This document shows positions 32,181 through 43,269 of a stretch of 64,000 nt of DNA, piece after piece (the stretch's first letter is position 1; each line of letters starts with the position of its first letter). The stretch comes from Epiperipatus broadwayi (taxonomy: Eukaryota > Onychophora > Udeonychophora > Euonychophora > Peripatidae): the NCBI GenBank assembly GCA_028023455.1, contig JAQFVV010000316.1:188001-252000 (forward strand), in the 5' to 3' direction. The position numbers and the translations under genes were made by a program. The notes beneath the pieces were generated by a model. That model made no database searches. It had not been told where the DNA came from and saw only the letters and a program-made list of their open reading frames with translations.

Positions 32181-32514
32181 CAACAAATTATATGACAGTA
32201 ACGCAGCCTGACTTCCCATTTTTAAATGTGCAGATTTATGACTTGTTAAGTCTTTCAGATAAATACTTTGATCGGTTAACTACAAAACAAATCTCAAGAT
32301 TTTTCCACGAGCAACAAAAACTACATATAAGCCAAAATCATTTTAAAAATTATACTGCCTAAACTATCCCCATCCCAGCAAAAAAGATCTCATTCTCTAT
32401 AAGTCAAGTAATTAAAATTTAATGAATTATTTTGTGTTTTCCTGAAGATTTATGAGTCATATTTATATGTTGGATTATTTCTATCATCTAATATTAAATA
32501 TTGAATGTCTTTAG

Positions 32515-32711
32515 AAAAATGTTACTTTATTTAAATTTTTTCAATTACTTTCAACTGTTCGTAAATAGCACATAAATTAGTACATACACAATGTTTCAAG
32601 TGTTATTATTCTCCTCTCTTCTTTAGAAGTTGCTGACCTGACCAGTGACAATCCTTTAGATTCTTGAAAATTTAATTTTAAGATAACACTCTAATCAACT
32701 GAGCCATTCTG
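32515..32711 (-). repeat. SINE-A / Penelope 3' tail
   Basis: Reverse-strand copy of SINE-A: ATGGCTCAGTTGATTAGAG (A box), a shortened B-box region, CTAAAGAAGAGAGGAGAATA, GAAACATTGTGTATG and the AT-rich tail. It starts about 60 bp after the end of the Penelope-like coding region on the same strand. The 60-bp spacer is itself homologous to the sequence before the SINE at 53.9 kb, so it appears to be the natural 3' end of the Penelope element. Confidence 0.7.
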
Positions 32712-32770
32712 TAAAGATAACAATTAGTAGAAATTTCATATATTTATCTATGAGATTTCTCGTGTTTTCT

Positions 32771-34075
32771 CTATTTTTTCCTAAAAGCAAAGTTAATTGG
32801 TGGTTTCCAGACATTATATACGGTCACACTAAGTTGTCTTAAGAGATTATTTGCTATTGGCATGTAAGCAGCTTCTTTGAATTTTCTTCTTCGTATCTTT
32901 CCCTCTCTATCCAATATTTTTTGCATTTTCCCAATTGAACAATATGTCCATTGGTATATTATATGGTCTGCGATTTTAGACACATCTGATTTCTCTTTTA
33001 TACTCATCAGTTTGTGCTCTTTCAATCACCTTTCAATGAGATAACATCTTATACAACCTTCCACATTCACATGGTATTTCATAGAAGCAGTTGATGTTTT
33101 TCAGCATTTCATGTTTAGATTTTGTAGATGTTAGAATTCCTCATTTGTGATATGGCTCTGGAAAACTGTTCTGCTGCTATATTGATTGCAGTATCTCTTT
33201 ATTTTATCTACTATTTCTGGTTTGCATGTATTCACTACAGTACCAATAATTATTTTTCTTTTGTTGGTTCATTTTTGTTATCTATTTTAAAGTTTTCTTA
33301 ATAGTTGATGGATAACCATTTTTCATGAAAGTTTGTTCTATATAGATCTTTTCTTTTCCAAAATTAATGGTTTTTGATCAAACTTGTTTTTCTGTGGTCC
33401 ATAGTGATAGTATAAGCCCATATTTTGCATTTCTGGAGTGATTGGATGTTTATGCTAAGTATTTTTCTGTATATGTGGGTTTTCTATAAACTGTAGTTTG
33501 GATGTTTCCACAAAGAAATCTTATCACAAGAACATCTAAGAATGCCAATTTTTGTTCTAGTTCTGATTCTATTGTGAATTTGTGAAGGGGATATGTTGTT
33601 GATGTGTGTCCACAATATTTGTAGTAGTGCTTCACCATACGCCATACAATAAATGTATACTGAATTCAAACTTTAGGTAAATATGGAATAACCTTTATGG
33701 CTGTGGTTTAAATTCTTCCATGTAAATATTGCTATCCAGGGGTGATAATGATAAGCCCATAGCCATTCCTGATTTTGTTGGAAGAATTGTGTTGTATTGA
33801 AATTATATTGTTGTTATGCAGAATGTTAATAGTTCCATTATACTATTAATTAGGAGGAGTTGTTCTGGCTTGTAAGTCATTATCACCATTTAATCTTTTG
33901 CTTCATTACATGGTATAATGTAAACAAGCTTTCCACATTAAAGTTTACCAGTATGTCAATTCTTTCAGTGATTATGTTCCTGATTATTTCTACAAAGTTC
34001 TTAGAATCCCTGACAAAAGATTGAGTCTTGTATGCCAAAGAACTAAGAATTTTGAGAAGAAATCTTAACAAGTTT
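32771..34075 (-). pseudogene. Penelope-like element: reverse transcriptase plus GIY-YIG region
   Basis: Minus-strand fragments appear in Penelope order. 34071-33883 gives KILSSLAYKTQSFVRDSKNF then ITERIDILVNFNVESLFTLY, with N for the catalytic Asp of SFDVxSLFT. About 33790-33700 gives GMAMGLSLSPLDSNIYMEEF. About 33638-33450 gives HKFTIESELEQKLAFLDVLV and TTVYRKPTYTEKYL. 33025-32771 gives KEHKLMSIKEKSDVSKIADH, KILDREGKIRRRKFKEAAYM and a final NLLRQLSVTVYNVW, typical of the GIY-YIG endonuclease end. Frameshifts and stops show decay. Penelope-like elements are known carriers of hammerhead ribozymes and plausible mobilisers of the repeats nearby. Confidence 0.85.
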
Positions 34076-34084
34076 TGGCAAGAT

Positions 34085-34215
34085 GAGTTTCATCTTTATG
34101 ATCTATTTAAAATCCACAAAGACCATTTTCCATTAAGACCTGTTAGTTCTAGAAATTTACCTTGCCAAAATTTGTCAAGATTTCTTCATTTTTCTCCAAA
34201 ATATAAATTCACAAT
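34085..34215 (+). pseudogene. Penelope RT fragment in opposite orientation
   Basis: The plus strand reads LFKIHKDHFPLRPVSSRNLP followed by QNLSRFL, the Penelope motif that normally precedes the KILSSL segment found just to the left on the minus strand. The shared TTGCCAAAA(T/C)TTGT at the join is consistent with an inversion at 34.08 kb. Penelope elements often lie in inverted or partly inverted arrangements. Confidence 0.65.
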
Positions 34216-35215
34216 ATTAATTAATCCTTTCTAACTATCAAAAGCAAATTCTCAAAAATTTAAGGCATTAGTATCCACTGTTTGTTTTTGACATGATCGT
34301 TCTCAGCTCAAACCGCAATTTAATTGCTTTAGTATGGTTCATGTAAGCTACTCTCTAGAAGTGATTACCAATGTTCACTAGAAGCAATCATTTAAAACAG
34401 TGCCTTTGTTGATAAAGACTTGCAAATTTCAAAAATCAATCCCAATGTTTGTAAGAATTACAGAGCTGAAGAATTTTTAAGACAAAACAGATTCGATAAT
34501 ATAATAAATGTTTTTTTAATGGTTACACATTATAAATCGGGGGAAAAAAGTTTAATTTTGAACCTGTTCTGAAAACTTTTCTAAACACATTACTGAATAT
34601 TGCCAAAATTATAATTGTTGCCATTCTTAAGTAAACTATCATAGCTGCATTTCAAAGCAAATGCAAGATGTTTTCGTAATCAAGACTCTATCAGGTAAAC
34701 AAATTAAACATTTTCTATATTATTCTTACAAAAATTTTAGATTACTATGCCCTCTGGATGGTCATTTGTGACATATTACGAGTCATAAAATTCAAGTCAA
34801 CAAAATTTTATGATCTTAATCTAGATTTGTCTTGAATCTTTTATAGGCTATAAAAATGAACAATATATATATATATATACTAAAACTCAGATTACTTCCA
34901 ACACTTCCAAATTACAGATTCTATTATATTTCTTTAGTCACTCTTTTTCATTGACTTTACAAATGCTTATGATGATAATTTCCCTAATCAATGTATCCTT
35001 CAAACTAATCAAAATTACGATATTTAGATCCCTTCTCAATTTCCTTAATTTATCTTATAAAATTCAAAATTTACCAAAAATTCCTGTCCAATATGCTTCA
35101 ACTTGTGATTCCAGCAAAATTGTACTTGATTATTAGCTACCATTTAAATTCTGAGCTCATATGGAATTCCATATGTCCCCCCCCCCCTCCCAAAAAAAAA
35201 AAAAGAGAGAGAAAT
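34216..35215 (+). pseudogene. Possible second Penelope-type 3' region (uncertain)
   Basis: Plus-strand translations include YKNFRLLCPLDGHL near 34730, resembling the CPLxGxC motif of one group of GIY-YIG endonucleases. Near 35.1 kb, PAKLYLIISYHLNSELIWNS resembles the EKLxII...LNxxSEL tail. Frames are broken throughout. I cannot exclude chance similarity; nothing else is visible here. Confidence 0.3.
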
Positions 35216-36270
35216 GTTTTTCATGTGATAAATGATGAATTTATATCAAATTACGTCATCATCTACATGAAATCAAACATTTTATCATACATTAACCAAG
35301 TGGGCAACAGGATGCACCTTTAAACAACACAATACATTATTACTCAATAATCAAAGCTAAATATTTCTAAAATACCAATTCAGTAATACTTTCAATAAAA
35401 TTCCGCTTTCCATATGATAAAATTACAGAAATATTATGGATGCTCTTGAATACATTTTGCAGAAAACTATTGATAGTTTTTTTAGAGTTTTATATATTTC
35501 ATTATATTCTCTAGAATGTCTAAATTTAAATCTTATAACATATTTACTATAACTTTCTTGATGAATACTGAGTAAAAATTCCACTGTCTAAAAGTAGTAA
35601 ATTATACTTTGCCATCATAGGAAATCAATTGTTATTCCTTTCTAACATGATGTAATCTGGCTTAAATGATTTTTTCCAATGACCAAATCAACTCATTTTA
35701 TAGAACCCTCAAGGCTATGGACTTGAGCTGCAGCTTTAAAATTAATATGTAAAATAGCATCCAATGAAAAATGACTATTGATGATTGGTATTCTGGTGTC
35801 CTAGTTAATACAATCTGCTTTGAGGCAGAGAACTCAATATATTTAAACAATTATGAACAACTTTGCAGTTCCAAATATAATGAATTGCTAAAATTTAAAG
35901 AACCTTTTAACTGGTTCTAATAAAATCTAAATGTTAATGACTATTAAAAGCATTTGAAACCTATGAAATTTAATGAACTCCAATAACACTCTAATGAGTT
36001 GTATTATGTAATGCATTACACATCAGATTCAAAGATTATAAGTCATGTGTACATTAATGTCTCTCCATTTTAATAAGATACAATATTTTTTATAACAGAT
36101 AAAACTGCAGGAATACTTCTTAATTTTAAGCTTTGAATAATCAGCTAAATAAACCTCAAAAATGAAAAATTATTTATAAATACTTCAGCTTACATTGCAA
36201 ACTATTTATTATTAATCTTAACAAACATTGTATATTTAAATACAAGTATATTGTCTATACTAAACTTAAT
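35216..36270. other. AT-rich non-coding stretch
   Basis: No gene or clear repeat is visible. Confidence 0.5.
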
Positions 36271-36274
36271 GAAA

Positions 36275-36352
36275 TTAGAAGGAATTTGAACTCAGACTTT
36301 CAACTGTAGAGAGCTTGAAAATCTGAGTTCAAATCCCTTCTAATTACAAACA
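36275..36352. repeat. Perfect 30-bp hairpin with tRNA B-box-like arms
   Basis: ATTAGAAGGAATTTGAACTC and the following AGACTTTCAA pair with TTGAAAATCTGAGTTCAAAT and CCCTTCTAAT around a CTGTAGAGAGC loop. GAGTTCAAATCCC resembles a tRNA B box and also occurs at 12468-12480. Confidence 0.8.
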
Positions 36353-36510
36353 TTGTATAGAAATAGAACAAGTAGGTAAAATTATATTTAAGTGGCACAT
36401 ATTTAAGATGTAATACTTATTCACTGAAAAGGAAATGACTTATGCACCATTTATATTTTTATTAAAATAATAATAACAGTAATAAAAATAATCACACAAA
36501 TTAAACTTAC

Positions 36511-36571
36511 AACATAAAGCATGTGATCAAAATCATACTCCTTTACCCTATACAACGCCGCAGCTATGTCT
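36511..36571 (-). CDS. RARS2: RARS2 exon C (mitochondrial arginyl-tRNA synthetase)
   Basis: The 61-nt minus-strand exon sits between TTTTAG (acceptor) and GTAAGT (donor). Its first base completes the Arg codon split with the 42.8-kb exon, and it encodes DIAAALYRVKEYDFDHMLYV, matching the RARS-family (R)DLAAAIDR...FDxxIYV segment. This part of the catalytic Rossmann domain helps activate arginine with ATP before transfer to tRNA-Arg in the mitochondrion. It ends in phase 0. The next exon, expected to the left, was not found. Alternative: the cytosolic paralogue, but similarity to the mitochondrial form is better. Confidence 0.85.
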
Positions 36572-36723
36572 CTAAAAAAAAAAAAACAACAGAATTTTTT
36601 TATTTTATTTCTTGTAATGAGTTATAGTTATAAATCAAATTTCTTAATATAGTTAATAATCTATATAATAACTTTTTGTCAAAATAGTAAAATTAAAAAA
36701 TAAATTATTAAATATATATATGA

Positions 36724-37086
36724 ACATAGTTTAAAACAATTCAAAACAAGCAACACTCTCCATATAGTAGTGCCATCTTGTGCTAACAAGAGCAATCAAT
36801 GGATGCCAGAAGGCTTGTGCATAAAATCCCTATCTAGTTCCTACTCATCCAATATCCCCAGACTAGTTTCTGGCTTGTGGCCTTCATCAGTGAGGAGCCT
36901 TGGATCTGAGAGTACTGCACCTAGATCTTAGGATCTAATGCAACCCTCCAGCACCCACCTTTTAACTCTATTTAACTACAAAACTATGAGAATGAAATTG
37001 AAAACACAATTAATATTTTCAATCCAAGCTCAATAGCTTATATAGTCATATGGGTCTGAACTCAATTCAGCACCCATACATAGTTT
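36724..37086. repeat. FB-1 repeat copy c with 9-bp target duplication
   Basis: ACATAGTTT flanks the insert (36724-36732 and 37078-37086). The 345-bp insert (36733-37077) is one arm of the FB-1 palindrome, from ACTCTCCATATAGTAGTGCC through the hammerhead-like motif to TCAATTCAGCACCCATAC. It lacks the inverted arm, so single-arm monomers also move. Confidence 0.85.
36856..36895 (-). ncRNA. Hammerhead-ribozyme-like motif, FB-1 copy c
   Basis: Same layout as copy b on the minus strand: CCTCA/TGGGG stem I, intact CTGATGA, GGC/GCC stem II with a mismatched base, GAAAC and GTC. Confidence 0.65.
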
Positions 37087-37584
37087 CCGGTTAACTCATA
37101 ACAAACTTTAAAAAAAAAAAAATCTGAGAGCAAGATTGAAATAATTAATGCATTACCATTAATCTGATATTCCTGGGCCTCTTACCCTTACAAAATTCAA
37201 GATTTTTCCTAGATTAAAAAACATGCAGCAGCAATTTAACAATGTACCTCTTACTACACCAACATTAATCTCCCATGTCTTAAAAGAACCCAAGTACTGT
37301 TGAAAACATTAACATTCAAGTATTATTAATTTCGATAGCAATTAATTTCTATTGGAAAATACTTTTACAATTCATTGTGAACATTAAACTCTTATTTCAT
37401 AGTAGAATTTTATATACTAAAAAAATAATAATAGGCATTTTCTGATTAATCCCCCCCCCCCCGCTCTTATATGAAAAAATATATCAGCTTATTTAATATT
37501 AAGTTTTAATTTTTTCTATTTCCTTTTTTTAAAAATAATAATCAATACAATTTAGCAATGAAAGATTTTTTTTTTTATTGTCAT

Positions 37585-37720
37585 AAGTGTTCAAGTGTAT
37601 CAGTGATATGAGATAGAGTGGTGGGTCGTGTGAAAGTCTGTGCTCATATATCCTATATATTACAAATACTGATACAGGTATATAATAAGCCTGTATTTCA
37701 GTTATTACTAGCTTTTCAAT
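37585..37720 (+). repeat. FB-4 repeat, single arm
   Basis: GTGTTCAAGTGTATCAGTGA, GTGGTGGGTCGTGTGAAAGT, CTGTGCTCATATATCCTATA and GATACAGGTATATAATAAGC match the right half of the 59.6-kb foldback and its downstream flank. Here only one arm is present. Confidence 0.8.
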
Positions 37721-38105
37721 AAAATTAGATATTTTTAAAAAAAAATAGTAATTAAAATTTTTCAGTTGCTATTGGACAAATTAAGAAATATAGTACAGTA
37801 TTCATAACAATTAAGGTTATTTATACTAACAATATGATTTTTTTATTTATTTTTAAATTTAATACTAAAGTGTTTGCACAATAATTTATTTGTTATACTT
37901 TGTGTGTGTAGTATATTAAAAATATGTGTTTAACCAAAATTAAATCAATAATATTTCTCATAAATAGTAATACATAATAAGATAATAAAGGCTGGTGGGT
38001 AGAAATATCTTACTATTCTATCATATGTTACTATTCTATCATATGTGATATATAATAACCAAATTGTGTGACATTGCTTTTATAAGCTTGTATTTACAAA
38101 TATGT

Positions 38106-38456
38106 AATATAGGGAACATACCAATAGCTCAAACAAGCTCTTATTGATAAGTGTGATAAGAGAAAGATATTTAAAATCTCTATCTAGAATATTTCTATCC
38201 CCAGACCAATTGGTTTCGAGCTGCTCATTTCAGTGAGCAGCTAGAACATCCAGACACTAGATCTAAAATATCAACTCAAAATCCAGCACTTATTTAATAT
38301 GCAACATTTAAGTAGAAAATCTGATATTTTCGGATATGAAAATGTCTTTAACTCCAAGAATATTCTAGATAGAGATTTTAAATTCTTTCTCGTACCGCAC
38401 TTATCAATAAGAGCTTGTTTGAGCTATTAGTATGCTTCCTATATTATATATATCAA
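38106..38456. repeat. FB-2 palindromic repeat
   Basis: The left arm (TAGCTCAAACAAGCTCTTAT near 38125, ATCTCTATCTAGAATATT near 38176) is the reverse complement of the right arm ending near 38440. A hammerhead-like motif lies inside. The inner 150 bp is not palindromic. Confidence 0.85.
38199..38240 (-). ncRNA. Hammerhead-like motif, FB-2
   Basis: On the minus strand: CTCA, then CTGAAATGA (the CTGATGA box with two extra bases), stem II GAG with CTC, GAAAC, a 10-base palindrome ACCAATTGGT for stem III, C and then TGGGG. Stem I (CTCA with TGGG) and the GTC-TGGGGATA context are the same as FB-1, so the two families are related. The two-base insertion makes activity doubtful. Confidence 0.5.
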
Positions 38457-39345
38457 AACAGTCTTACTGAGTTTCCCAATATGTATAGTCAAAATTTTCT
38501 GATTTTTGATAAATTTTTGGTTTTTGGCAATCTAGAGCAGTTTGTTCATAGTTTATCAGTTGACTGATCTGCTTCAAGTTCCCAGTTGATATTTCCAGCT
38601 AAAATAATTAATGTTGAATGTCTTCTTTCCATCCAATTGTCATTTTCTCTCTATTTTATCCTTAGGCTAGTCATGAATGGTAAATTCTATCATTTCTTCT
38701 CTCTTCAAGTTAGAATGGTTGGCACTGGTATGTTTCTTCTGTTATCACTATCTAGTTATAGGTTAAACAACATCATATGGTAGAATTTTGGAGAGAGTCA
38801 GGAACTGTCATATAAATTTCTAGGCAAAGAAAATATCTTTGATGACATTGAACATCGACACATCTTCTTTTCATTCTAGGACAGAAACTTTATAACTTCA
38901 TATGGCATGCTACATATTAGAGTAGAAATAAACATATAGAAGTGAATCAGCCACTCATGCTAAGGAAGCACAAACTACTAATGTATATGACCATTTTGTA
39001 ATTATTTTTCCCATCAGCAAATATAACTTGCCATATATGACTTCATTATGGAAGATTGTGACTAATCATACATTGTTTGGCCAAGTTTCCCTTTACCGCA
39101 TGATCTGCTCTAAGTTCAGTCATTCATTCCACTGCTCAAACACATTCTGATCTAGATTAATTATCTTTGCCAACTTATAACTTCATTTCAAAAAATATGT
39201 TTTTCCTTTAACTAGTTGTTTACCTTCAAAATTACTTTCTCTCTCTTAATTAATCAATCTTTAATGACATTTTTTTTCTTCTTTCATTTTTTCTCTTCCC
39301 TTTAACAAATAAGTTTTTTTTTTTTGAAAAAAAAAAAAAAGAGAG
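38457..39345. other. AT-rich non-coding stretch
   Basis: No gene supported. Poly-T/poly-A runs at 39315-39342 lead into the next FB-1 copy. Confidence 0.5.
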
Positions 39346-39349
39346 AGAA

Positions 39350-39700
39350 AAGAACTCTTCATGCAGTAGCGCCACTCTGTGCAAGCTTAAAAACATTATT
39401 GTGTTTTCATTTTAAACTCAAAGCTTTATAGTTAGTTAAAAAAGTAAAAGGTAGCTGCTGGAGAATTGCATTAAATCCTAAGATCTAGGTGCAGTGCGCT
39501 CAGACCCAAGGTTCCTCACTGATGAAGGCCACAAGTTAGAAACTAGTCTGGGGATATTAGATGAGTAGGCACTAGATAGGGATTTTATGCACAAACCTTC
39601 TTGCATCCAGTGATTACTCTGGCTTGCACTGAGTGGCACTACAGTTTTGCCTTTGTAAAAATAGTTTGTGTAAGCATAAGGAATAGTGATGATGTGACAT
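39350..39700 (+). repeat. FB-1 repeat copy d
   Basis: A single diverged copy: GCAGTAGCGCCACTCTGTGC, then an inverted inner arm with the hammerhead-like motif, GATAGGGATTTTATGCACAA, CTTGCACTGAGTGGCACTAC and the constant end near 39690 (AGTGATGATGTGACATTTTC). A 14-base A run precedes it. Target duplication unclear. Confidence 0.8.
39514..39553 (+). ncRNA. Hammerhead-ribozyme-like motif, FB-1 copy d
   Basis: Plus strand: CCTCA, intact CTGATGA, GAAAC and GTC followed by TGGGG. Stem I has five pairs. Stem II is weakened (GGCC...GTTA). Confidence 0.55.
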
Positions 39701-39710
39701 TTTCTCTTTA

Positions 39711-41579
39711 ATACAATTATATCTTTTAAACAAAAAGAAACAATATATTCAAATGAGCATTTATTTATACATGTGTTACAACCTGAATTCAATTTATCCC
39801 CTTTTTACCTCATTCTATAAATTCTTACAATTGTCTTGCTTTTAATTTGTAATTGCTTACAAAGAACTTTAATATAGACTACTAATTATTCCTAAAATAT
39901 TAACTTATTATTTAATTATCCAGAAGGCTTATAGCAAAAATAATGAGGTAAGTCTGAAATATAGAGTCATAAAGAACAAGTATCTTGAGAGAGTTCTTAA
40001 CTGATGTCTTCTCCCAAGTTGGTTTCTTATTGACCTTTTATATCCTGGTCCACCCGACAATAAGTCTCTGATTCGAGACTTCTTCAGTTTATCGTCGCTA
40101 ATGAATTAATTTTACAAAGTTATTTATGATTGGCCCTGCAATCCAAATATTCATCTAGATAACTGTTTAGAAACAAACTGAATGTCATAAAAATAAATAT
40201 TTTTCTCTATATTTATTGGTTAAAGATTTTATTTGCATATAAATACATTTGTTGAATACTTCTCTATAATTACAGTATTTTCTAGTGTAATTGATGATAA
40301 TTCAGTCCTATGGGCTAATTAATCATTTATGATGATTCAAGAGGTACATTTTGAAGATATGTTATACAAATTTTCTTTCTGCATCACTTTAGAATAATGG
40401 AAAGTGATGATGCCTCTTTAACATTTAGAAATGATGTTTCGTATTAGTTAGAAAACTTGGAAATTTTTAGAAAGAATACAAAAAAAAAAAAATAGTATGT
40501 AATAAATGGTAAATTGTGGATGATAAATGACACCATTCAAAGTGAATGAACTTTTTTAATGAAGCAAATTAGGAGTAAATTTTAAAAAGTTTTAAGAAAC
40601 CGTGGATTAAAAAAATTGGATTAAATTTTTCTGAGTGGATTAGCAATTGTAAAAAATGATAATTTGCATAAGATGATTATAGCAAAGGATATAAAGAATA
40701 CTGAAAATGATTAAGATAAGAGCTTTCTGCTTGTAGTTATTCATTGGATCAATAAACATTGATGACCAGTGTGATCTGGCCAAAAGGTAGGTATACATAT
40801 TTTTATCATAAATAATTATACACAACTGTACCAAGATTTACTTCATTTATTTGCATTAATGTACGTTGTATACACACTGTGTATAATATGTAGAGATATA
40901 TAAAGTCTTTTCACATGTGTGATAATTGTCTTGTTTAACTGCTCAATAATACTCAATTTCAGATCCATATTACTGATTCGCCAGTACAATTAGGCAGTCC
41001 TTCTGACAGCACCGTGACAGTCAAATTTAATTCTGTCATCTATGACCACTATATTTATATAAATAGTATTTTGTTAAATTTAAATTATATTTAATTACAA
41101 AGTTAATTTATTCCAAACAATCTAAATTAGGCATTATAATATTAAATAACAAATACAAATATCACTAACCGGTATTTCTGCAATATTAATTCCGTCATTT
41201 AATTAGCTCAAAGGTTTACAAAAATCATAGTAAATTCTGACTCGCTTATAGCATTCCTTAAGCTGTCTTTGGTAAAATTATGCTTTTGTGTTCTTGGCTG
41301 GTTCCTTTTGAAATGACTTTTTGGCACTTTTATATCTCTGTCTTGCAACTGTAGTGTTGTCTCATTTATGAGTTCATCAGTCCATCATCAATGATGATTT
41401 AACTTTACAGAATTACTTTTGATTAGCCTCTGGACTACAAAAGCTTATGACCAGAATTTAACTACTAATCCTGATGTTATTTAGAAAACAACCAAATTCA
41501 AAATTTCTTATTGGTTTAATGCTGTTATTATTTTAAAACACACAACTGTTCACAGATTTATTATTTGGAAAGCATTATT
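39711..41579. other. AT-rich stretch with one hairpin
   Basis: No gene is visible. At 40060-40090 AAGTCTCTGATTCGAGACTT forms a hairpin; on the minus strand it follows CTGAAGA and is followed by TTGTCGGGTGG, which resembles repeat hairpins seen in other animals but lacks a GAAA box. Confidence 0.45.
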
Positions 41580-42360
41580 ATTGATTAATATGAGCATGTA
41601 GTTTTTCAATAGTACATATTAAGATCTTCATTCAACTCTTCTCTATCTTTAAAAAAACAATTGTTTCCATAAAAATAACACTTCTATACAAGCATACTCT
41701 TCAATTATACAATTTAACCTTTTAATGGATACAATTTCTTATTGGCCTAGTGAATTAAAGTGCTAAACTTTTGATTGGTCAATTACAGAATCAGCAGTAA
41801 AAATATATTCATCTTTTAATATTATATTATTCATTTTAGTTTCATTTGTAAAAAGCAAATTAATATTTTGTCAGATTATGAAAGTGAATGAGTTTTTTCA
41901 AAAATAAATTTCTATTTATAATTATAAAAATAAGATATAACAGAAAACCTAAAATGAATGTTCATAACCTATTAGAAAATGCTGCGTATGTCATTGATTT
42001 CTTTCTCAATTTACATTTGTGTAAAAGTAAAGAATTTTTACTAAAATCTTAACTATTCTTCTAAAATGATTATATTTTCAGCATATTTTATCAAAATAAT
42101 TTATAATATGTAAAAAATACTCTAAAATATACATTTTTATTTTGAAAATCAAAACAAAGAACTTAGACATCAAAATCGTTGAAAAGCCCTCTCTTTTGTT
42201 GAAAATGAGAAACAACCAATTAGCGCCTTGGAAAGTCTTTCCCCCACTGTTATAGCTTTAAATTTAAATATTATTGATTTTTTACTTGTAAATTTTTTGT
42301 AGAGAAGGCAGCATCTTACGGTACATTTTTAGCTTTAAAATGACCATAAATTCACCATAA
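41580..42360. repeat. Left arm of a long, diverged inverted repeat
   Basis: Segments here match 47320-48190 in reverse complement: TTTTGTCAGATTATGAAAGT with AATAAATTTCTATTT (41870-41920), TGATTTTTTACTTGTAAATT near 42274 and GGCAGCATCTTACGG near 42308. Identity is patchy. The arms are about 5 kb apart and may be two copies of one transposon end. Confidence 0.55.
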
Positions 42361-42797
42361 CATAAAAATTACCAGTTTTAGAGTGAGTTAAAGCCGATAT
42401 GACTATAGTTGGAGACAATAGCTTAATACATTTTTTGTATTTATAGAATATCTTTTTTCTACCTTTACTTACACATACATAATATATGCATTTGGTGAAT
42501 ATCCTTAGATGCTAATTAGTTAACAGACATGGCAACAAGAGCATATCCGATTATAATAATTAAAATTTGATGATTTTTTTTGTAAATAAAGTACAGAAAA
42601 TATAATTAATCTATAATAAAAAAAATATTATGTTAGATTGCATTATAAAGAGTATGGGAAAAAAACCCACAAACAGTATTAGTGTTCTTTGATTAAAAAA
42701 GAATGGGAGAACAAAAATTGTATAATAAGTGAATTAGTTGCACAAAAAAGATTACTTAAAATTAAAAATAGACAAATATATATTTACAAATATATAC

Positions 42798-42884
42798 CTG
42801 GTCAAATAAAGTGTAGAACCATCACTTTTAGCAACTACTACTTTCTTATCTTCTTCCGACATGTAAACTGCTTTGGTACCATCA
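42798..42884 (-). CDS. RARS2: RARS2 exon B (mitochondrial arginyl-tRNA synthetase)
   Basis: The 87-nt minus-strand exon lies between AAATTCAG and GTATATAT. Its first base completes the Val codon begun in the 56-kb exon. The encoded DGTKAVYMSEEDKKVVV and AKSDGSTLYLTR match the RARS motif VVxKSDGTxLYxTRD, in which the SDG(T/S)xLYxTRD stretch lines the aminoacyl-adenylate site. It ends with AG of an Arg codon that the 36.5-kb exon completes. Phases across all three exons agree exactly, which strongly supports a real gene and not a pseudogene. Confidence 0.88.
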
Positions 42885-43269
42885 CTGAATTTAATAATGA
42901 CAAATAAACTGTTAAACATTTTTTAAAAAAATAGATGAAATACAATTTTTTTAAAAAGTACTATTGATATAGGTAAAAGAAAATATTAAGATAGAGAAAA
43001 GATATCCAATTTTATTCACACACATATATACACACAGAAATATGGTGATTGAAGCAAAGAATGATTTGGATACTATTATATAGAGGGAGGGGGCACAATG
43101 CTGAATTTATTTCAACCATTTTGGGCATAGACAATTTACTCTTCCATTGTGTCCTTGAAGTTGATCTATCATCTGTTTGGTGACAGAGAAAGAAAGGGAT
43201 GCTCCCTTCCAAAAAAAAATCACTATAGCTCTATAAGTATATATAATTAATAAAAATCTCTATAAAATA

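Noticed and set aside
39478-39792. 104-codon minus-strand frame
   Set aside because: Lies on the FB-1 repeat; similar frames occur at other FB-1 copies (24982-25185, 53138-53386) because of the repeat, not because of a gene.
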